43,378 bases of DNA from Bacillus sanguinis (GCF_018332475.1 NZ_BOQB01000174.1:1-43378); one strand, 5' to 3'; positions 26,838 to 36,309 are shown, counted from the first letter of the stretch. The notes: generated by a model not told the origin, from the sequence alone. Translations and numbers: made by a program.

Positions 26838-27037
26838 TCATCCTCAAAAATAAAAATCTCATCAATCGTACTATGAAGTGCCTTCGCTATATCGTAAGCA
26901 AGCTGCAAGGAAGGGTTGTATTTTCCTTTTTCAAGGTGGCTAATTGTTTCACGACGTACACCAACGCTCTTTGCTAAATCTTCTTGTGTCATATTCAATT
27001 TGGCACGGTATTCTTTTATTTTCGTTACGAACGCCAT
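26834..27037 (-). CDS. Small XRE-family regulator (Cro/cI type)
   Basis: A 67-residue helix-turn-helix protein: [20 protein letters not shown], then [20 protein letters not shown], with the recognition helix around [12 protein letters not shown], ending DEIFIFEDE. The single-domain size and the LHSTIDEIF end are typical of the regulators paired with small DUF-type membrane proteins in Firmicutes. Its start overlaps the end of the next gene upstream by 13 bp, so they are cotranscribed. The stop codon is formed at the edge of the bcr1 repeat. Confidence 0.88.
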   Translation of the reverse strand: MAFVTKIKEYRAKLNMTQEDLAKSVGVRRETISHLEKGKYNPSLQLAYDIAKALHSTIDEIFIFEDE

Positions 27038-27384
27038 GGTGCATCTTCCATTTCTTCAACAGGTTTATCGTAAAAGAACATAGAAAAACCAAACGTAAGA
27101 ATGAGTGTGCCGAAAATAAGAGCGATATCAATCTGTTGTAGCGCCGGGTTTGGAAATAACATTTCAATAAACAGAATGATAGCGGTAGTTAGTAACGAAA
27201 TGATAAAGGCATTGCGGCACGATTTATTGACGATTTGTTCAAACAGTTCATCATGTTGAACCGTTCTATATGAGGTGAAAAAGGAGAAGAAACAAAACAT
27301 AGTAAACAATCCTTTTTCGTAAAAAAAGCCGAGGAAACCGAAGAAACCAAGAAATCCTAAATATTTTATCCAAGTTGTTTTCAT
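27025..27384 (-). CDS. DUF3796-like membrane protein
   Basis: A 119-residue protein with about four membrane segments. The aromatic N-terminus [20 protein letters not shown] is characteristic of DUF3796, a family usually encoded beside a small XRE regulator as here. A basic intracellular stretch follows TM2. The regulator plus membrane protein layout suggests a signal-transducing pair in which the membrane protein may hold or modulate the repressor; that is inference. Start ATG has AGGAGG upstream. Confidence 0.75.
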   Translation of the reverse strand: MKTTWIKYLGFLGFFGFLGFFYEKGLFTMFCFFSFFTSYRTVQHDELFEQIVNKSCRNAFIISLLTTAIILFIEMLFPNPALQQIDIALIFGTLILTFGFSMFFYDKPVEEMEDAPWRS

Positions 27385-27563
27385 GATAGTTCCTCCTTAT
27401 CATGTTAGAAATAAATCACGTTATGTTATAAATATATCATATATGGATAGGAATGGTAATAATAGTTTTCCAGTTTGCTTCATAATAATAGTAAAAAGAG
27501 GAAATATACTGCGAAATAAAGAGGATAATATTGTAAAATGGTTGTAAGGAGGGGGAGGAAGGT

Positions 27564-27758
27564 ATGCTAAATTGGATCATGATCGTTGTATTACTTGTAG
27601 TGATTACTGTAGTCGCGACAGTGTTAATTGGGCGAAAGGGTGATGCAAATTATAGTAAAGCGACAAAGGGGAATATTAGAAGACTTACGATGATTTATAT
27701 TATACTAGCTGTCGTTTTAATCGTTGGATTAGGCGTGTATATTTATTTTAAAGGTTAA
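27564..27758 (+). CDS. Small two-helix membrane protein
   Basis: A 64-residue protein with helices at about 3-22 and 41-62, joined by a basic loop (GRKGDANYSKATKGNIRR). The ATG is preceded by GGAGGGGGAGG. I recognise it only as a type common in Bacillus upstream of ABC exporters; no known activity. The ABC genes start about 90 bp further on. Confidence 0.65.
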   Translation: MLNWIMIVVLLVVITVVATVLIGRKGDANYSKATKGNIRRLTMIYIILAVVLIVGLGVYIYFKG

Positions 27759-27846
27759 AAAACTGAAAAAATATAAAAATCTAAAAATAGAAGTATGCTA
27801 TAATGTAGATATAGTTATTTGGTAATTAAGGAAAGGATTGGATGGA

Positions 27847-28572
27847 ATGATTGAAATTACGAATGTGTCAAAAAGTTATAATGGATCTACCTATGCAGTA
27901 AAAGATTTAAGTTTATCTGTGCCTAGCGGAGAAATCTTTGGATTTTTAGGACCGAATGGTGCGGGTAAATCAACGACAATTAAGATGATTACTGGTATTC
28001 ATGGGGTGGACAAAGGGACGATTGCGATTAATGGTATAGATATTATGAAAAATCCGATGGAAGCGAAAAGGACGTTTGGTTATGTCCCGGATAGTCCAGA
28101 TATGTTTTTACGATTAAAGGGAATTGAATATTTAAACTTTATGGCAGATATGTATGAAGTGCCGAAAGAAGTACGACAAGAACGAATTGAGTCCTTAGCG
28201 AAGAAATTTGATCTTTACAATGCGTTATCGGATCAAATACAAAGTTACTCGCACGGTATGAGACAAAAGATTGTTATTATTGGTGTGCTCGTGCATGAGC
28301 CAGATGTATGGATTTTAGACGAACCGTTAACAGGGCTTGATCCGAAATCTGCATATATTTTAAAAGAAATGATGAGAGAACATGCGGATAAAGGAAAGAT
28401 TGTATTCTTCTCTACACACGTATTAGAAGTGGCAGAAAAATTATGTGACCGCGTCGCGATTATTAATAAGGGAAACCTTCAGTTTAAAGGGAATTTAGAT
28501 GAAATGAGAGATCATTTTAAATCCAATGAATCACTTGAAAAAATGTTCTTGGAGATGACGGGCAATGAGTAA
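27847..28572 (+). CDS. ABC transporter ATPase
   Basis: A 241-residue ATPase: Walker A GPNGAGKST, signature YSHGMRQK, Walker B VWILDEPLTGLD, switch STHV. The SHGMRQK signature and the C-terminal helical end fit the ABC-2/EcsA-like exporter class. ATG 27847 is used because AAGGAAAGGA is correctly spaced; a TTG at 27838 would be too close. The gene overlaps the permease gene by 8 bp. Confidence 0.9.
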   Translation: MIEITNVSKSYNGSTYAVKDLSLSVPSGEIFGFLGPNGAGKSTTIKMITGIHGVDKGTIAINGIDIMKNPMEAKRTFGYVPDSPDMFLRLKGIEYLNFMADMYEVPKEVRQERIESLAKKFDLYNALSDQIQSYSHGMRQKIVIIGVLVHEPDVWILDEPLTGLDPKSAYILKEMMREHADKGKIVFFSTHVLEVAEKLCDRVAIINKGNLQFKGNLDEMRDHFKSNESLEKMFLEMTGNE

Positions 28573-30223
28573 AATTTGGACGTTAACGAAAGTATTATTG
28601 AAATTAAATTATGCAGATTTTATAACAGATAAGAAGAAGCGATGGGCGTATGTATTTTCATTTGCAGCTATTTTATTTGTCGGCTTTCTACTGTTTGGTT
28701 CTATCACGCATGCAATGTATGAGGGAATGATACATTTAGGGCAAGATCCAGGAATGATTATCGCAATGGGACTTGCGATTGCGAGTATATGGGTATTTTT
28801 AATGAGTATAACAAACATTTTAACTGTATTTTACTACAGCAATGACATTGAAATGTTATTACCATTACCATTAAAACCAGCGCAAATTATTTCAGCCAAA
28901 TTTTTAACGGTATTAATTACACAATACGTAATGAGTTCATTTATTTTATTACCGATCTTTATTACGTACGGTTTAAAAAGTGGCGCATTTATTACATATT
29001 ACATATATATGATTTTCATTTACTTACTCTTCCCAATTGTGCCGTTAGTACTAGCTTCGTTACTGATGACAGTTATTATGAGGTATACAAATATAGCGAA
29101 AAATAAAGACCGAGGAAATATATTTATTGGAATCGTAAGTATACTATTTATTGTAGGAATTAACGTATTTTTGCAGTGGAAAAATAAAAGTTCGTTTTCT
29201 GAAGATGCAATTGCGGATTACCTTGCAAACAACCAGTCTTCTCTTTTAGTACAAATGACAAACTATTTTCCAACTACATATTTTGGAGCAGTAGCATTAG
29301 TAGAAAATGCAAATTGGAAGGGTCCTTTATACGTAATAATCTTTGCAGTTATTTCATTTGTATTTTTTGTGTTGTTTTATTACATTGCAGAGCGTACATA
29401 TTTAAAAGGGGTTATTGGACTTTCAACGAGTACAGCAAAAAAAGAAGTCATTTCAGCAGAAGGCTTACAGAAATCTACGGTACAAAGTTCACATTTGAAA
29501 GCATATGTGAAAAAAGAATTTAAAACGTTATTCCGTACACCACAATTTTTCTTAAATTGTATCGTACAAACTTTCGTTATGCCGATTATGTTGTTCTTCA
29601 TTTTATTCGTGCAAGATGGGAATTTAAAATGGATCACGGGATATATTGATAATCCAAAATCAGCAGGACTTGCAATTGGTGTTGGCCTTTGTGCCTCTCT
29701 ATTTTTAATGGGAAGTAACGTCATCGCAACAACTTCATTCTCACGTGATGGAAGCTCTTGGTTTGTGAATCGTTATTTACCAGTAAAAGCTTCGGATATC
29801 TTTTTTGCGAAAGCGATCACTGCTTGGTTAATTAATGTAATTATTTTAGCAGTGTTCGGTATTACGATGGCAGTTGTAGCGGGAATTTCTCCAGTATTTA
29901 TGGTTCTTTGGTTCTTATTAAGTGCGAACGGTTTATTGTTAATTAATTTAATCGGCACACGCTGGGATGCACAAACTGCAGATATACATTGGGATACAGA
30001 GCAGAAATTATTTAAGAGTCGCTATACAACTTTGTGGAATTTTTTAGCTAATATTTTAATAGCTTTAGTTATTGTAGCGGGAGTAAGTCTATTATACTTC
30101 TTCCTTCAAGTGGGACTGTGGGTTATGTTTATCGTTTTATTTGTAATGTTTACGGTTGTAAATTATATCTTTATTAAAATTTTAAAATTAGGTGCAGAAC
30201 GTATATTGTCAAATATTGAATAA
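28565..30223 (+). CDS. ABC exporter permease (ABC_tran_2-like)
   Basis: A 552-residue polytopic membrane protein with about twelve helices, often in pairs (IASIWVFLMSITNILTVFYY, FITYYIYMIFIYLLFPIVPL, and several after residue 350). A LPLPLKPAQIISAKFL cytoplasmic motif follows TM3; this is the coupling region seen in the large Bacillus permeases of the ABC_tran_2/YtrC-like group. GGAGATGACGG upstream within the ATPase gene acts as the ribosome binding site. The two genes form an exporter of unknown substrate. Confidence 0.82.
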   Translation: MSKIWTLTKVLLKLNYADFITDKKKRWAYVFSFAAILFVGFLLFGSITHAMYEGMIHLGQDPGMIIAMGLAIASIWVFLMSITNILTVFYYSNDIEMLLPLPLKPAQIISAKFLTVLITQYVMSSFILLPIFITYGLKSGAFITYYIYMIFIYLLFPIVPLVLASLLMTVIMRYTNIAKNKDRGNIFIGIVSILFIVGINVFLQWKNKSSFSEDAIADYLANNQSSLLVQMTNYFPTTYFGAVALVENANWKGPLYVIIFAVISFVFFVLFYYIAERTYLKGVIGLSTSTAKKEVISAEGLQKSTVQSSHLKAYVKKEFKTLFRTPQFFLNCIVQTFVMPIMLFFILFVQDGNLKWITGYIDNPKSAGLAIGVGLCASLFLMGSNVIATTSFSRDGSSWFVNRYLPVKASDIFFAKAITAWLINVIILAVFGITMAVVAGISPVFMVLWFLLSANGLLLINLIGTRWDAQTADIHWDTEQKLFKSRYTTLWNFLANILIALVIVAGVSLLYFFLQVGLWVMFIVLFVMFTVVNYIFIKILKLGAERILSNIE

Positions 30224-30230
30224 AAAGATA

Positions 30231-30258
30231 GATCCTCTGTATTCGTGCAGAGGATTTA
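30231..30258 (+). terminator. Weak hairpin after the ABC permease
   Basis: ATCCTCTG pairs with CAGAGGAT; only a short T-rich tail (TTTAT). It may allow partial read-through into the SDR gene. Confidence 0.5.
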
Positions 30259-30279
30259 TCCATAGGTGGAGGAGAAAAG

Positions 30280-31038
30280 GTGAAGAAAATAGCAATTGTA
30301 ACAGGGGCCACTCGTCTGAATGGAATTGGTGCAGTTGTATGCAAGGTGCTTGCTCAAAAAGGAATAGACATTTTTTTCACGTACTGGTCTCAGTATGATA
30401 AAGCGATGCCGTGGGGAATGCATGACAAAGAACCCTTTTTGTTGAAAGAGGAGATTGAAAGTTACGGTGTTCGATGTGAAATGGCAGAAATCAACTTATC
30501 GCAGTCGTATTCATCAAATCGTTTGTTTTATATGGTATCAGAACGGTTAGGTGATCCATCTATTTTAATTAATAATGCAGCGTATGCTACTCATACGAGA
30601 ATTGAGGAATTAAATGTAGAACAGTTAGATAAACATTATACGGTTAATGTTCGGGCTACTATGTTATTAAGCTCATTATTTATAAAACATTATGCAAGCA
30701 AGACGAGTGGGAGTATTATTAATCTTACTTCAGGACAGTCACTCGGGCCAATGCCTGATGAACTAGCATACGCAGCAACGAAAGGAGCAATTGAAGCATT
30801 TACAAAATCAGTAGCACCAGTTGCGATGGAGAAGGGGATTACAGTAAATGCTGTTGATCCAGGACCGACGAATACAGGATGGATTACAGAGGAGCTGAAG
30901 CATCATTTAGTATGGAAGTTCCCGCAAGGTAAAGTAGGAGAGCCGGTGGATGCTGCGCGTTTAATATCTTTTTTAGTAAGTGAAGAAGCAAAATGGATTA
31001 CTGGGCAAGTTATTCATTCGAATGGTGGTTACTCATAA
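30280..31038 (+). CDS. Short-chain dehydrogenase/reductase
   Basis: A 252-residue SDR starting at GTG 30280 behind GGAGGAG. The cofactor loop is TGATRLNGIGAVVCKVLA, with two residues more than the classical TGxxxGxG. The NNAA motif (ILINNAAYATHTR) and the catalytic set Ser (NLTSGQS), Tyr and Lys (YAATKGA) are intact, as is the PGPTNTGW segment after the fold. It should be an NAD(P)H-dependent oxidoreductase of the 3-oxoacyl reductase-like type; the substrate is open. Confidence 0.88.
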   Translation: MKKIAIVTGATRLNGIGAVVCKVLAQKGIDIFFTYWSQYDKAMPWGMHDKEPFLLKEEIESYGVRCEMAEINLSQSYSSNRLFYMVSERLGDPSILINNAAYATHTRIEELNVEQLDKHYTVNVRATMLLSSLFIKHYASKTSGSIINLTSGQSLGPMPDELAYAATKGAIEAFTKSVAPVAMEKGITVNAVDPGPTNTGWITEELKHHLVWKFPQGKVGEPVDAARLISFLVSEEAKWITGQVIHSNGGYS

Positions 31039-31376
31039 AAGTATTATGTTAACAATCGTTGAGAAACAAAAAAATGAAAGAAAATATTATTTTTTTGTAT
31101 AAATAAAATGTCAAGAAAGATAAAAATTTGATAGGAGAGTATATCGTCATATGAAGATCGTAATTCTTCATGTGACAATATACTCTTTTTCTTTTGCCAA
31201 AGAGAAGAAAAATGCAGTAGAAGAAACTCGAATATTCAAATTGGTTTATCGTTTTTTGTACGTATTATTATGAAGATTACTGTCGGAAAGATGGTAATTC
31301 GTATGAAAAGGGATTTTTTAAGGGGAAATCGAATCGTAAAGGGGAGGATAAATAAAGTAAACATAGGGGGATTTAT
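31039..31376 (+). other. Intergenic region, 338 bp, with a terminator
   Basis: The first part holds a terminator (31134-31187): GAGAGTATAT pairs with ATATACTC, with an inner GTCATATGAAG/CTTCATGTGAC stem and a T-run. The remainder carries the promoter region of the lipoprotein gene; I cannot pick convincing hexamers. Confidence 0.7.
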
Positions 31377-32087
31377 ATGAAAATGAAAAAGGTCGCTATC
31401 GCATCGATAACAATTGGTACAATGCTTACTATGGCAGCTTGTAGTCCGTCAGCAGATAAAGAGACAGAAAAGAAGGAACAAGTAACTGCACAAAATGAAG
31501 GGGAAGTAAAAACGACAAGTACAGATGAAACGTCAAAAACAACGAAAGATACTGACAAAGAAACAAATACTTCTTCCAACGAAAAAACAGATAAAGATGC
31601 TAAAAACACGAAAGAATCATCAGGAACAGAAAGTAACAGTAAAACGTCAACTCAAAACGAGAATATAAAAACAAAAGAAAAAGAGACGACAGGAAAGACG
31701 AATGATCAAACGACTAGCGGAAAAACAACAGATCAAAGTACAAGTACAAACTCAGACGGAAAAACAACGAAAGATCCGAAGAAAAGTGTAGCTGTGAAAA
31801 CGAGTGTGAAAGAAGTTGTTGCATTAGTTGATAGCTTAGATAAGCAATTAGCTGCTAATCCGAAATTAGAAACAGTAAATAAACTTGGAAAACAAATTAA
31901 TGCAAAGTGGGATGTAATCGAGAAAGAGTTAGAAACATCACACCCAGCTGAATATAAAACAATCGGACAAAGTATGTACCCGTTAATTGTAGGAGCGGAG
32001 AAAGAAAAGATAGATATTACTAAAATGAAGTCATTAACGACGAAAACGAAAAAAGATTTAAATCAGTTATTGACGAAACTTTCGTAG
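31377..32087 (+). CDS. Lipoprotein with a long low-complexity linker
   Basis: A 236-residue lipoprotein. The signal MKMKKVAIASITIGTMLTMA ends at the lipobox AAC (Cys near residue 22). Residues 25-135 are a flexible hydrophilic linker made almost entirely of T, S, K, E, D, N and Q (for example TTSGKTTDQSTSTNSDGKTT). A helical C-terminal domain of about 100 residues (KEVVALVDSLDKQLAANPKL to the end) could be displayed through the cell wall by this linker; its pattern is weakly like the helical metal-binding EfeO/imelysin group, without the ligand motifs. Function unknown. ATG 31377 follows AGGGGGA. Confidence 0.78.
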   Translation: MKMKKVAIASITIGTMLTMAACSPSADKETEKKEQVTAQNEGEVKTTSTDETSKTTKDTDKETNTSSNEKTDKDAKNTKESSGTESNSKTSTQNENIKTKEKETTGKTNDQTTSGKTTDQSTSTNSDGKTTKDPKKSVAVKTSVKEVVALVDSLDKQLAANPKLETVNKLGKQINAKWDVIEKELETSHPAEYKTIGQSMYPLIVGAEKEKIDITKMKSLTTKTKKDLNQLLTKLS

Positions 32088-32091
32088 TTTC

Positions 32092-32121
32092 AAAAGCCTA
32101 CTTGTGGGAGTAGGCTTTTTT
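32092..32121 (+). terminator. Terminator of the lipoprotein gene
   Basis: AAAAGCCTAC pairs with GTAGGCTTTT and is followed by T residues. Confidence 0.88.
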
Positions 32122-32302
32122 ACGTTGTTTAAGGGGAATTTGGATGAGTGTATCCTTCTATAGAAAATATTATACGGGAAAATATAACAAATATTGTATA
32201 TAGATTGATATAATGATTATATGATGTAAGAAATAGTTTAGGCAATAAAGATTAGTATCTACTATTGTTATAAATTTTTATAGAAAATGGGGGCAGTTTT
32301 GA

Positions 32303-33847
32303 ATGATAGGTAAAAGTTTAGCTAACGGATTAATGGCGGCAAACGGGGAGCAATTACGCTTAATTTATGTTTTAGTTATGGAGACTGGAATTTTTAATAT
32401 GATAGCAAATAAAACGAAAGACTTTTTTAATAAAGGTGTAGACCATTCAAAGCAAGAGCTAGATTTCGAAATTGCAAAGCTAAAGGATGTGGATGACAAT
32501 ACACTACGTTTACAATTATTTTTATATATGACAAAAGAATTTGACCTAGCAGGGTCGTACTATAATACCTCTTATGAAATAGAGAATAAATGTGGAGAAA
32601 TTCTTCAAAAAGCACATACACTTCAAATGAAAAAAGATAAAAATTATAGTGCGTTTGTATCACGTAATGAACATTTGACAATCGATAATCAATTAACATT
32701 GTATCAAATGCAAAAAATATTTGAGTCAATTGGTGGGGAGTTAAAAAATCTAACTGCGGATCAAGAAGAAAATTTTGCCAATCAAATTGAGCAATTTATT
32801 GAGTCTCTACCAACAGAGCAGCAAGAAAAGATTAAAGATAAATTAAATATTGATGCAGTAACAAGTGCTACGATAAAAAAACTCATTGCGACACAAGGCA
32901 GTGCTGTATTGTTGGCTGTTATTGTGGAGATAGCAGGATTTGCGGCGTACACAACTTTAACGTCGTTAATTGCTGGGACAGCTAGTTTGCTTGGATTGAC
33001 ATTACCTTTTAGTGCTTATATAACAGCAACATCTGCATTATCTGTTTTGACAGGACCAGTAGGCTTTATTTTAATTGGTGGATTTAGTAGCATGATGATG
33101 TTAACACAAAGTAAAAAAGTGAAGAAAACATTGTTACAGATGGGTATTGTTCAATTAATGCTACCAGTACTTTTAGGAGATGCGAAAGTATATGAGTATG
33201 ATACTTTTATTCAAGAATGGTCTCAATTTTATAACGAGCAAAGTAAATTGTTAGATGTAATTGCTAATTATAAAAAGGAATGCGAAATGATAACGCAGCA
33301 ATTAAAAATGAACAAAGATAGTCTAGTGTATTGCAATAATCAATTATCGGAAAGTACAAGTGCTTATAATAACATAGTGAATCAACTCATTGATTCTTTA
33401 ATACTAGTAAGTGAACATGAAAAGACAGAGGTTTTCAAACAGAAGAGCATGAAAATTGAGGGTTTAGAAATGGAAGTGCGAACTAAGAAAGAGTCTATTA
33501 GAAAAAATAGACAGGTAGATTCTTTTTGGGGGAAAGTTAGCGGAATGGTTTCAAATATTTCATATGAAAATGATATTTCAAAAATAAAAAAACAAATCCA
33601 TGAATTGAAAAGAGAACAAGCTGTTGAAGTGATTTCTATTCGGCCGATAAGCCTAAATAAAATGTGCAATGAAGCACATTTTATTATGAAGAAGAAACAA
33701 AAAGTAAATGAAAAAGTGACTAAGTTAAAAGAGCAAAAAAGAGATATTGAAAAAAACTTATCGACAGTAAATAACATGCTTTATGAAAAGAAAGATGAAT
33801 TACGCGCATTACAAAAAGAAATCTATGGCTTAGGTGATATCGTATGA
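32303..33847 (+). CDS. YaaW-like membrane protein with a coiled-coil tail
   Basis: A 514-residue protein. Residues 1-185 are helical and soluble. Residues 200-290 are hydrophobic, with GFAAYTTLTSLIAGTASLLG and LSVLTGPVGFILIGGF; this pattern resembles the C-terminal half of the E. coli YaaW/UPF0174 family (GGFAAYKL... and VFAGPIGWALTGLW), including the preceding LPTEQQEKIKDKL stretch. Residues 300-510 are predicted coiled coil, rich in K/E/Q heptads (for example KIKKQIHELKREQAVEV). No nucleotide-binding motif is visible. The gene overlaps the next by 4 bp (ATGA), so the products are probably made together and may form one membrane complex. Activity unknown. Confidence 0.65.
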   Translation: MIGKSLANGLMAANGEQLRLIYVLVMETGIFNMIANKTKDFFNKGVDHSKQELDFEIAKLKDVDDNTLRLQLFLYMTKEFDLAGSYYNTSYEIENKCGEILQKAHTLQMKKDKNYSAFVSRNEHLTIDNQLTLYQMQKIFESIGGELKNLTADQEENFANQIEQFIESLPTEQQEKIKDKLNIDAVTSATIKKLIATQGSAVLLAVIVEIAGFAAYTTLTSLIAGTASLLGLTLPFSAYITATSALSVLTGPVGFILIGGFSSMMMLTQSKKVKKTLLQMGIVQLMLPVLLGDAKVYEYDTFIQEWSQFYNEQSKLLDVIANYKKECEMITQQLKMNKDSLVYCNNQLSESTSAYNNIVNQLIDSLILVSEHEKTEVFKQKSMKIEGLEMEVRTKKESIRKNRQVDSFWGKVSGMVSNISYENDISKIKKQIHELKREQAVEVISIRPISLNKMCNEAHFIMKKKQKVNEKVTKLKEQKRDIEKNLSTVNNMLYEKKDELRALQKEIYGLGDIV

Positions 33848-35103
33848 TTCAAAATGAACAATTTTGGGAGTATTGGCGGAATGGTGAATTTGAACAGGCA
33901 ATGAAATGCACAGTAGGTAAGAAAAATAAAAGAAAAGGTGCTAGGTTATTTGGGAGTACAAATCAAACAGAAGAAATGAATGGTATTGTCGGAATTAGTG
34001 TAGGTGAGTTTTTATATGATTATTTTATGATTAATCCTACCGTTGTTAAAGGAATTGACTTTGCACGTAGTGAGGATTTGAGTTCGATATTTTCATTGGC
34101 TCAGTTTGCAAAAACAGTCGATATAGACTTAGCTACAGGAGACATGGCTCAATTACAAGGATATGTAGCTGAACAAATGATTGCCCAAAGATTGGAAGCA
34201 GCAGGATATGATGTACAGTTTCCAGAAACCTCAAATCAAGCTGGATGGGATATTCTTATTGATGGGGAACAATTTCAAGTGAAGTGTGGTAGTAATAAAG
34301 CAATTGTTGATGAACATTTAGAACGTTATCCCGATATTCCTGTATATGTGAATGATGAATTGGCAATGCATTATTCAGATAACCTTAATGTTTATAGTAT
34401 CGGGGTAACGAGAGAAGAAGTTCTTGAAGCAACACAATCTACTTTATCTCATGCAGAGGGGATACTTGATTTTGAGGTTCCTTGGATTTCGGCTGGGGTG
34501 AGTTCTTTTTACAATTTAAGGCGAGTTGTGAAGGAGCAATTACCTTTTCAGCTTGCAGCACGAAATGTGGCTATTGATACAACGAGTCGTGCATCATTAG
34601 CCGCTGCAGGACAAGTAGCTTGTACTTTTGCTGCGAAAGCCGTATTTGTATCAGGAGGAGCATTTGCTATAGTACTGCCTCTAGTAGGTGCTTTTGTCGG
34701 ATTAAAACAGAGCTGGCGTGTTGCGAATAAGTTAAAGAAAATTCTTGCGAAGAAGGAATTTAGTCAATTAGAAATAAGTTTGCAGGATCTAGTTGTAGCT
34801 ATGAAAAGACAATTGGGCTTGAAAGAAGAAATAAAGAAAGAAAAGTGGAAAAGTATTTTACACGAAATTTTTAATAAAAAACCTATAGTTAATTTAGAAG
34901 TGGTTCATCAGGGGAAAATTCAATTTCTCGGTAACATGAACAAGGAGCTTACTGCAATTGAACAGGAAATACATAAAGATGCTTTACGTGCATTTGAAAG
35001 GTTAATTGGAGTCTTAACAAAGTCAGGAATTCATGTACACAGTATTCGAAATGAACTTTTGAACGTAGAAAAATTAATGAAGGCATTATATAAGAAACTA
35101 TAG
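33844..35103 (+). CDS. Membrane-anchored protein with a PD-(D/E)xK nuclease-like motif
   Basis: A 419-residue protein. Residues 105-150 read like a restriction-endonuclease core: Glu110 in QGYVAEQMIAQRL, then AAGYDVQFPETSNQAGWDIL with Asp136, then EQFQVKCG with Gln145-x-Lys147. That E / D-x8-QxK spacing is the form found in Mrr-like and other PD-(D/E)xK enzymes. Residues 249-288 are a hydrophobic hairpin (ACTFAAKAVFVSGGAFAIVL and beyond) followed by a basic patch, so the protein is probably membrane-bound. The C-terminal 130 residues are helical. Coupled by ATGA overlap to the YaaW-like gene. A nuclease that acts at the membrane, for example in defence or DNA uptake control, is a hypothesis only. 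Confidence 0.6.
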   Translation: MIQNEQFWEYWRNGEFEQAMKCTVGKKNKRKGARLFGSTNQTEEMNGIVGISVGEFLYDYFMINPTVVKGIDFARSEDLSSIFSLAQFAKTVDIDLATGDMAQLQGYVAEQMIAQRLEAAGYDVQFPETSNQAGWDILIDGEQFQVKCGSNKAIVDEHLERYPDIPVYVNDELAMHYSDNLNVYSIGVTREEVLEATQSTLSHAEGILDFEVPWISAGVSSFYNLRRVVKEQLPFQLAARNVAIDTTSRASLAAAGQVACTFAAKAVFVSGGAFAIVLPLVGAFVGLKQSWRVANKLKKILAKKEFSQLEISLQDLVVAMKRQLGLKEEIKKEKWKSILHEIFNKKPIVNLEVVHQGKIQFLGNMNKELTAIEQEIHKDALRAFERLIGVLTKSGIHVHSIRNELLNVEKLMKALYKKL

Positions 35104-35240
35104 TTTTTTGCTTAAGTAAGTAATTATATGATCTAAATTATAACTTCATTTTGCTATTCAATTCATATTTTTAGACGACACCTATAATGAGAATTAATCA
35201 TTTTTTAGTGGGAATCCTAATGAAAAAGGATGGTGGAAAT

Positions 35241-36299
35241 ATGACAATCGATCGAGTTTGTACAATTGGGCCAGCAAGTAATAATAAAGAAACGTTAGCG
35301 AAGTTAATAAACAATGGTATGAAAATTGTTCGTCTAAATTTATCACATGGTACGCATGAAAGTCATAAAGATATTATTCGTTTAGTGAAATCGTTAGATG
35401 ATTCTATTAAAATTTTAGGCGATGTACAAGGTCCTAAAATAAGGTTAGGTGAAATGAAAGGCGAACAAATTACACTTCAAGCGGGGGATCCTTTTATTTT
35501 GCATACACAGCCAGTTACAGGGAGTAATAGGGAAGCAAGTGTTGATTATGAAGGAATCGCGAATGATGTGAAAGTCGGAAGTAGAATTTTAATGAATGAT
35601 GGTGAAGTTGAGTTAATCGTTGAGAAGGTAAGTACGGATAAAATAGAAACAAAGGTCAAAACAGGTGGTAATATCTCATCACATAAAGGAGTGAACTTAC
35701 CAGGGGCAATCGTTAGTTTACCAGCTATTACAGAGAAAGATAAAAAAGATATTCAGTTTCTTTTAGAAGAGGATGTTGATTTTATTGCGTGTTCTTTCGT
35801 AAGAAAACCTAGTCATATAAAAGAAATACGAGATTTTATACAACAGTATAAAGAAACGTCACCTAATTTAATTGCAAAAATAGAAACGATGGAAGCAATC
35901 GAGAATTTTCAAGATATATGTAAAGAAGCAGATGGAATTATGATTGCAAGGGGCGATTTAGGAGTTGAGTTGCCATTTCAATTTATACCGCTCTTGCAGA
36001 AAATGATGATTCAGGAATGTAATCGAACGAATACATATGTTATTACAGCGACTCAAATGCTTCAATCTATGGTAGATCATTCGATTCCAACAAGGGCAGA
36101 GGTAACTGATGTGTTTCAAGCTGTATTGGACGGAACGAATGCTGTTATGCTTTCTGCTGAAAGTGCTTCAGGAGAGCATCCGGTTGAAAGTGTGAGTACA
36201 CTACGTCTCGTTTCTGAATTTGCTGAGCATGTGAAACAAGACGGTCCTTTTGTGATGAAAGATGTACTGGAATTGCTGCATAAATCTTTGGGTGAGTGA
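35241..36299 (+). CDS. Pyruvate kinase, short form without the C-terminal domain
   Basis: A 352-residue pyruvate kinase homologue. Substrate-binding and catalytic blocks are present: VRLNLSHG, GDVQGPKIRLG, the catalytic Lys in LIAKIETMEAIENF, IARGDLGVELP, ITATQMLQSM and PTRAEVTDVFQAVLDGTNAV. Domain B is present between them. The chain ends shortly after SAESASGEHPVESV, so the whole allosteric C-terminal domain (about 120 residues or more) is missing; canonical Bacillus Pyk has about 585 residues. It is most likely a second paralogue beside the housekeeping enzyme. ATG 35241 has GGTGG upstream; in-frame ATGs at 35187 and 35220 are possible. Confidence 0.85.
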   Translation: MTIDRVCTIGPASNNKETLAKLINNGMKIVRLNLSHGTHESHKDIIRLVKSLDDSIKILGDVQGPKIRLGEMKGEQITLQAGDPFILHTQPVTGSNREASVDYEGIANDVKVGSRILMNDGEVELIVEKVSTDKIETKVKTGGNISSHKGVNLPGAIVSLPAITEKDKKDIQFLLEEDVDFIACSFVRKPSHIKEIRDFIQQYKETSPNLIAKIETMEAIENFQDICKEADGIMIARGDLGVELPFQFIPLLQKMMIQECNRTNTYVITATQMLQSMVDHSIPTRAEVTDVFQAVLDGTNAVMLSAESASGEHPVESVSTLRLVSEFAEHVKQDGPFVMKDVLELLHKSLGE

Positions 36300-36309
36300 A
36301 AAATAAAAA

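Noticed and set aside
31272-31382. A 36-codon ORF overlapping the lipoprotein start
   Set aside because: No ribosome binding site; the overlap with the lipoprotein's own binding site is probably chance.
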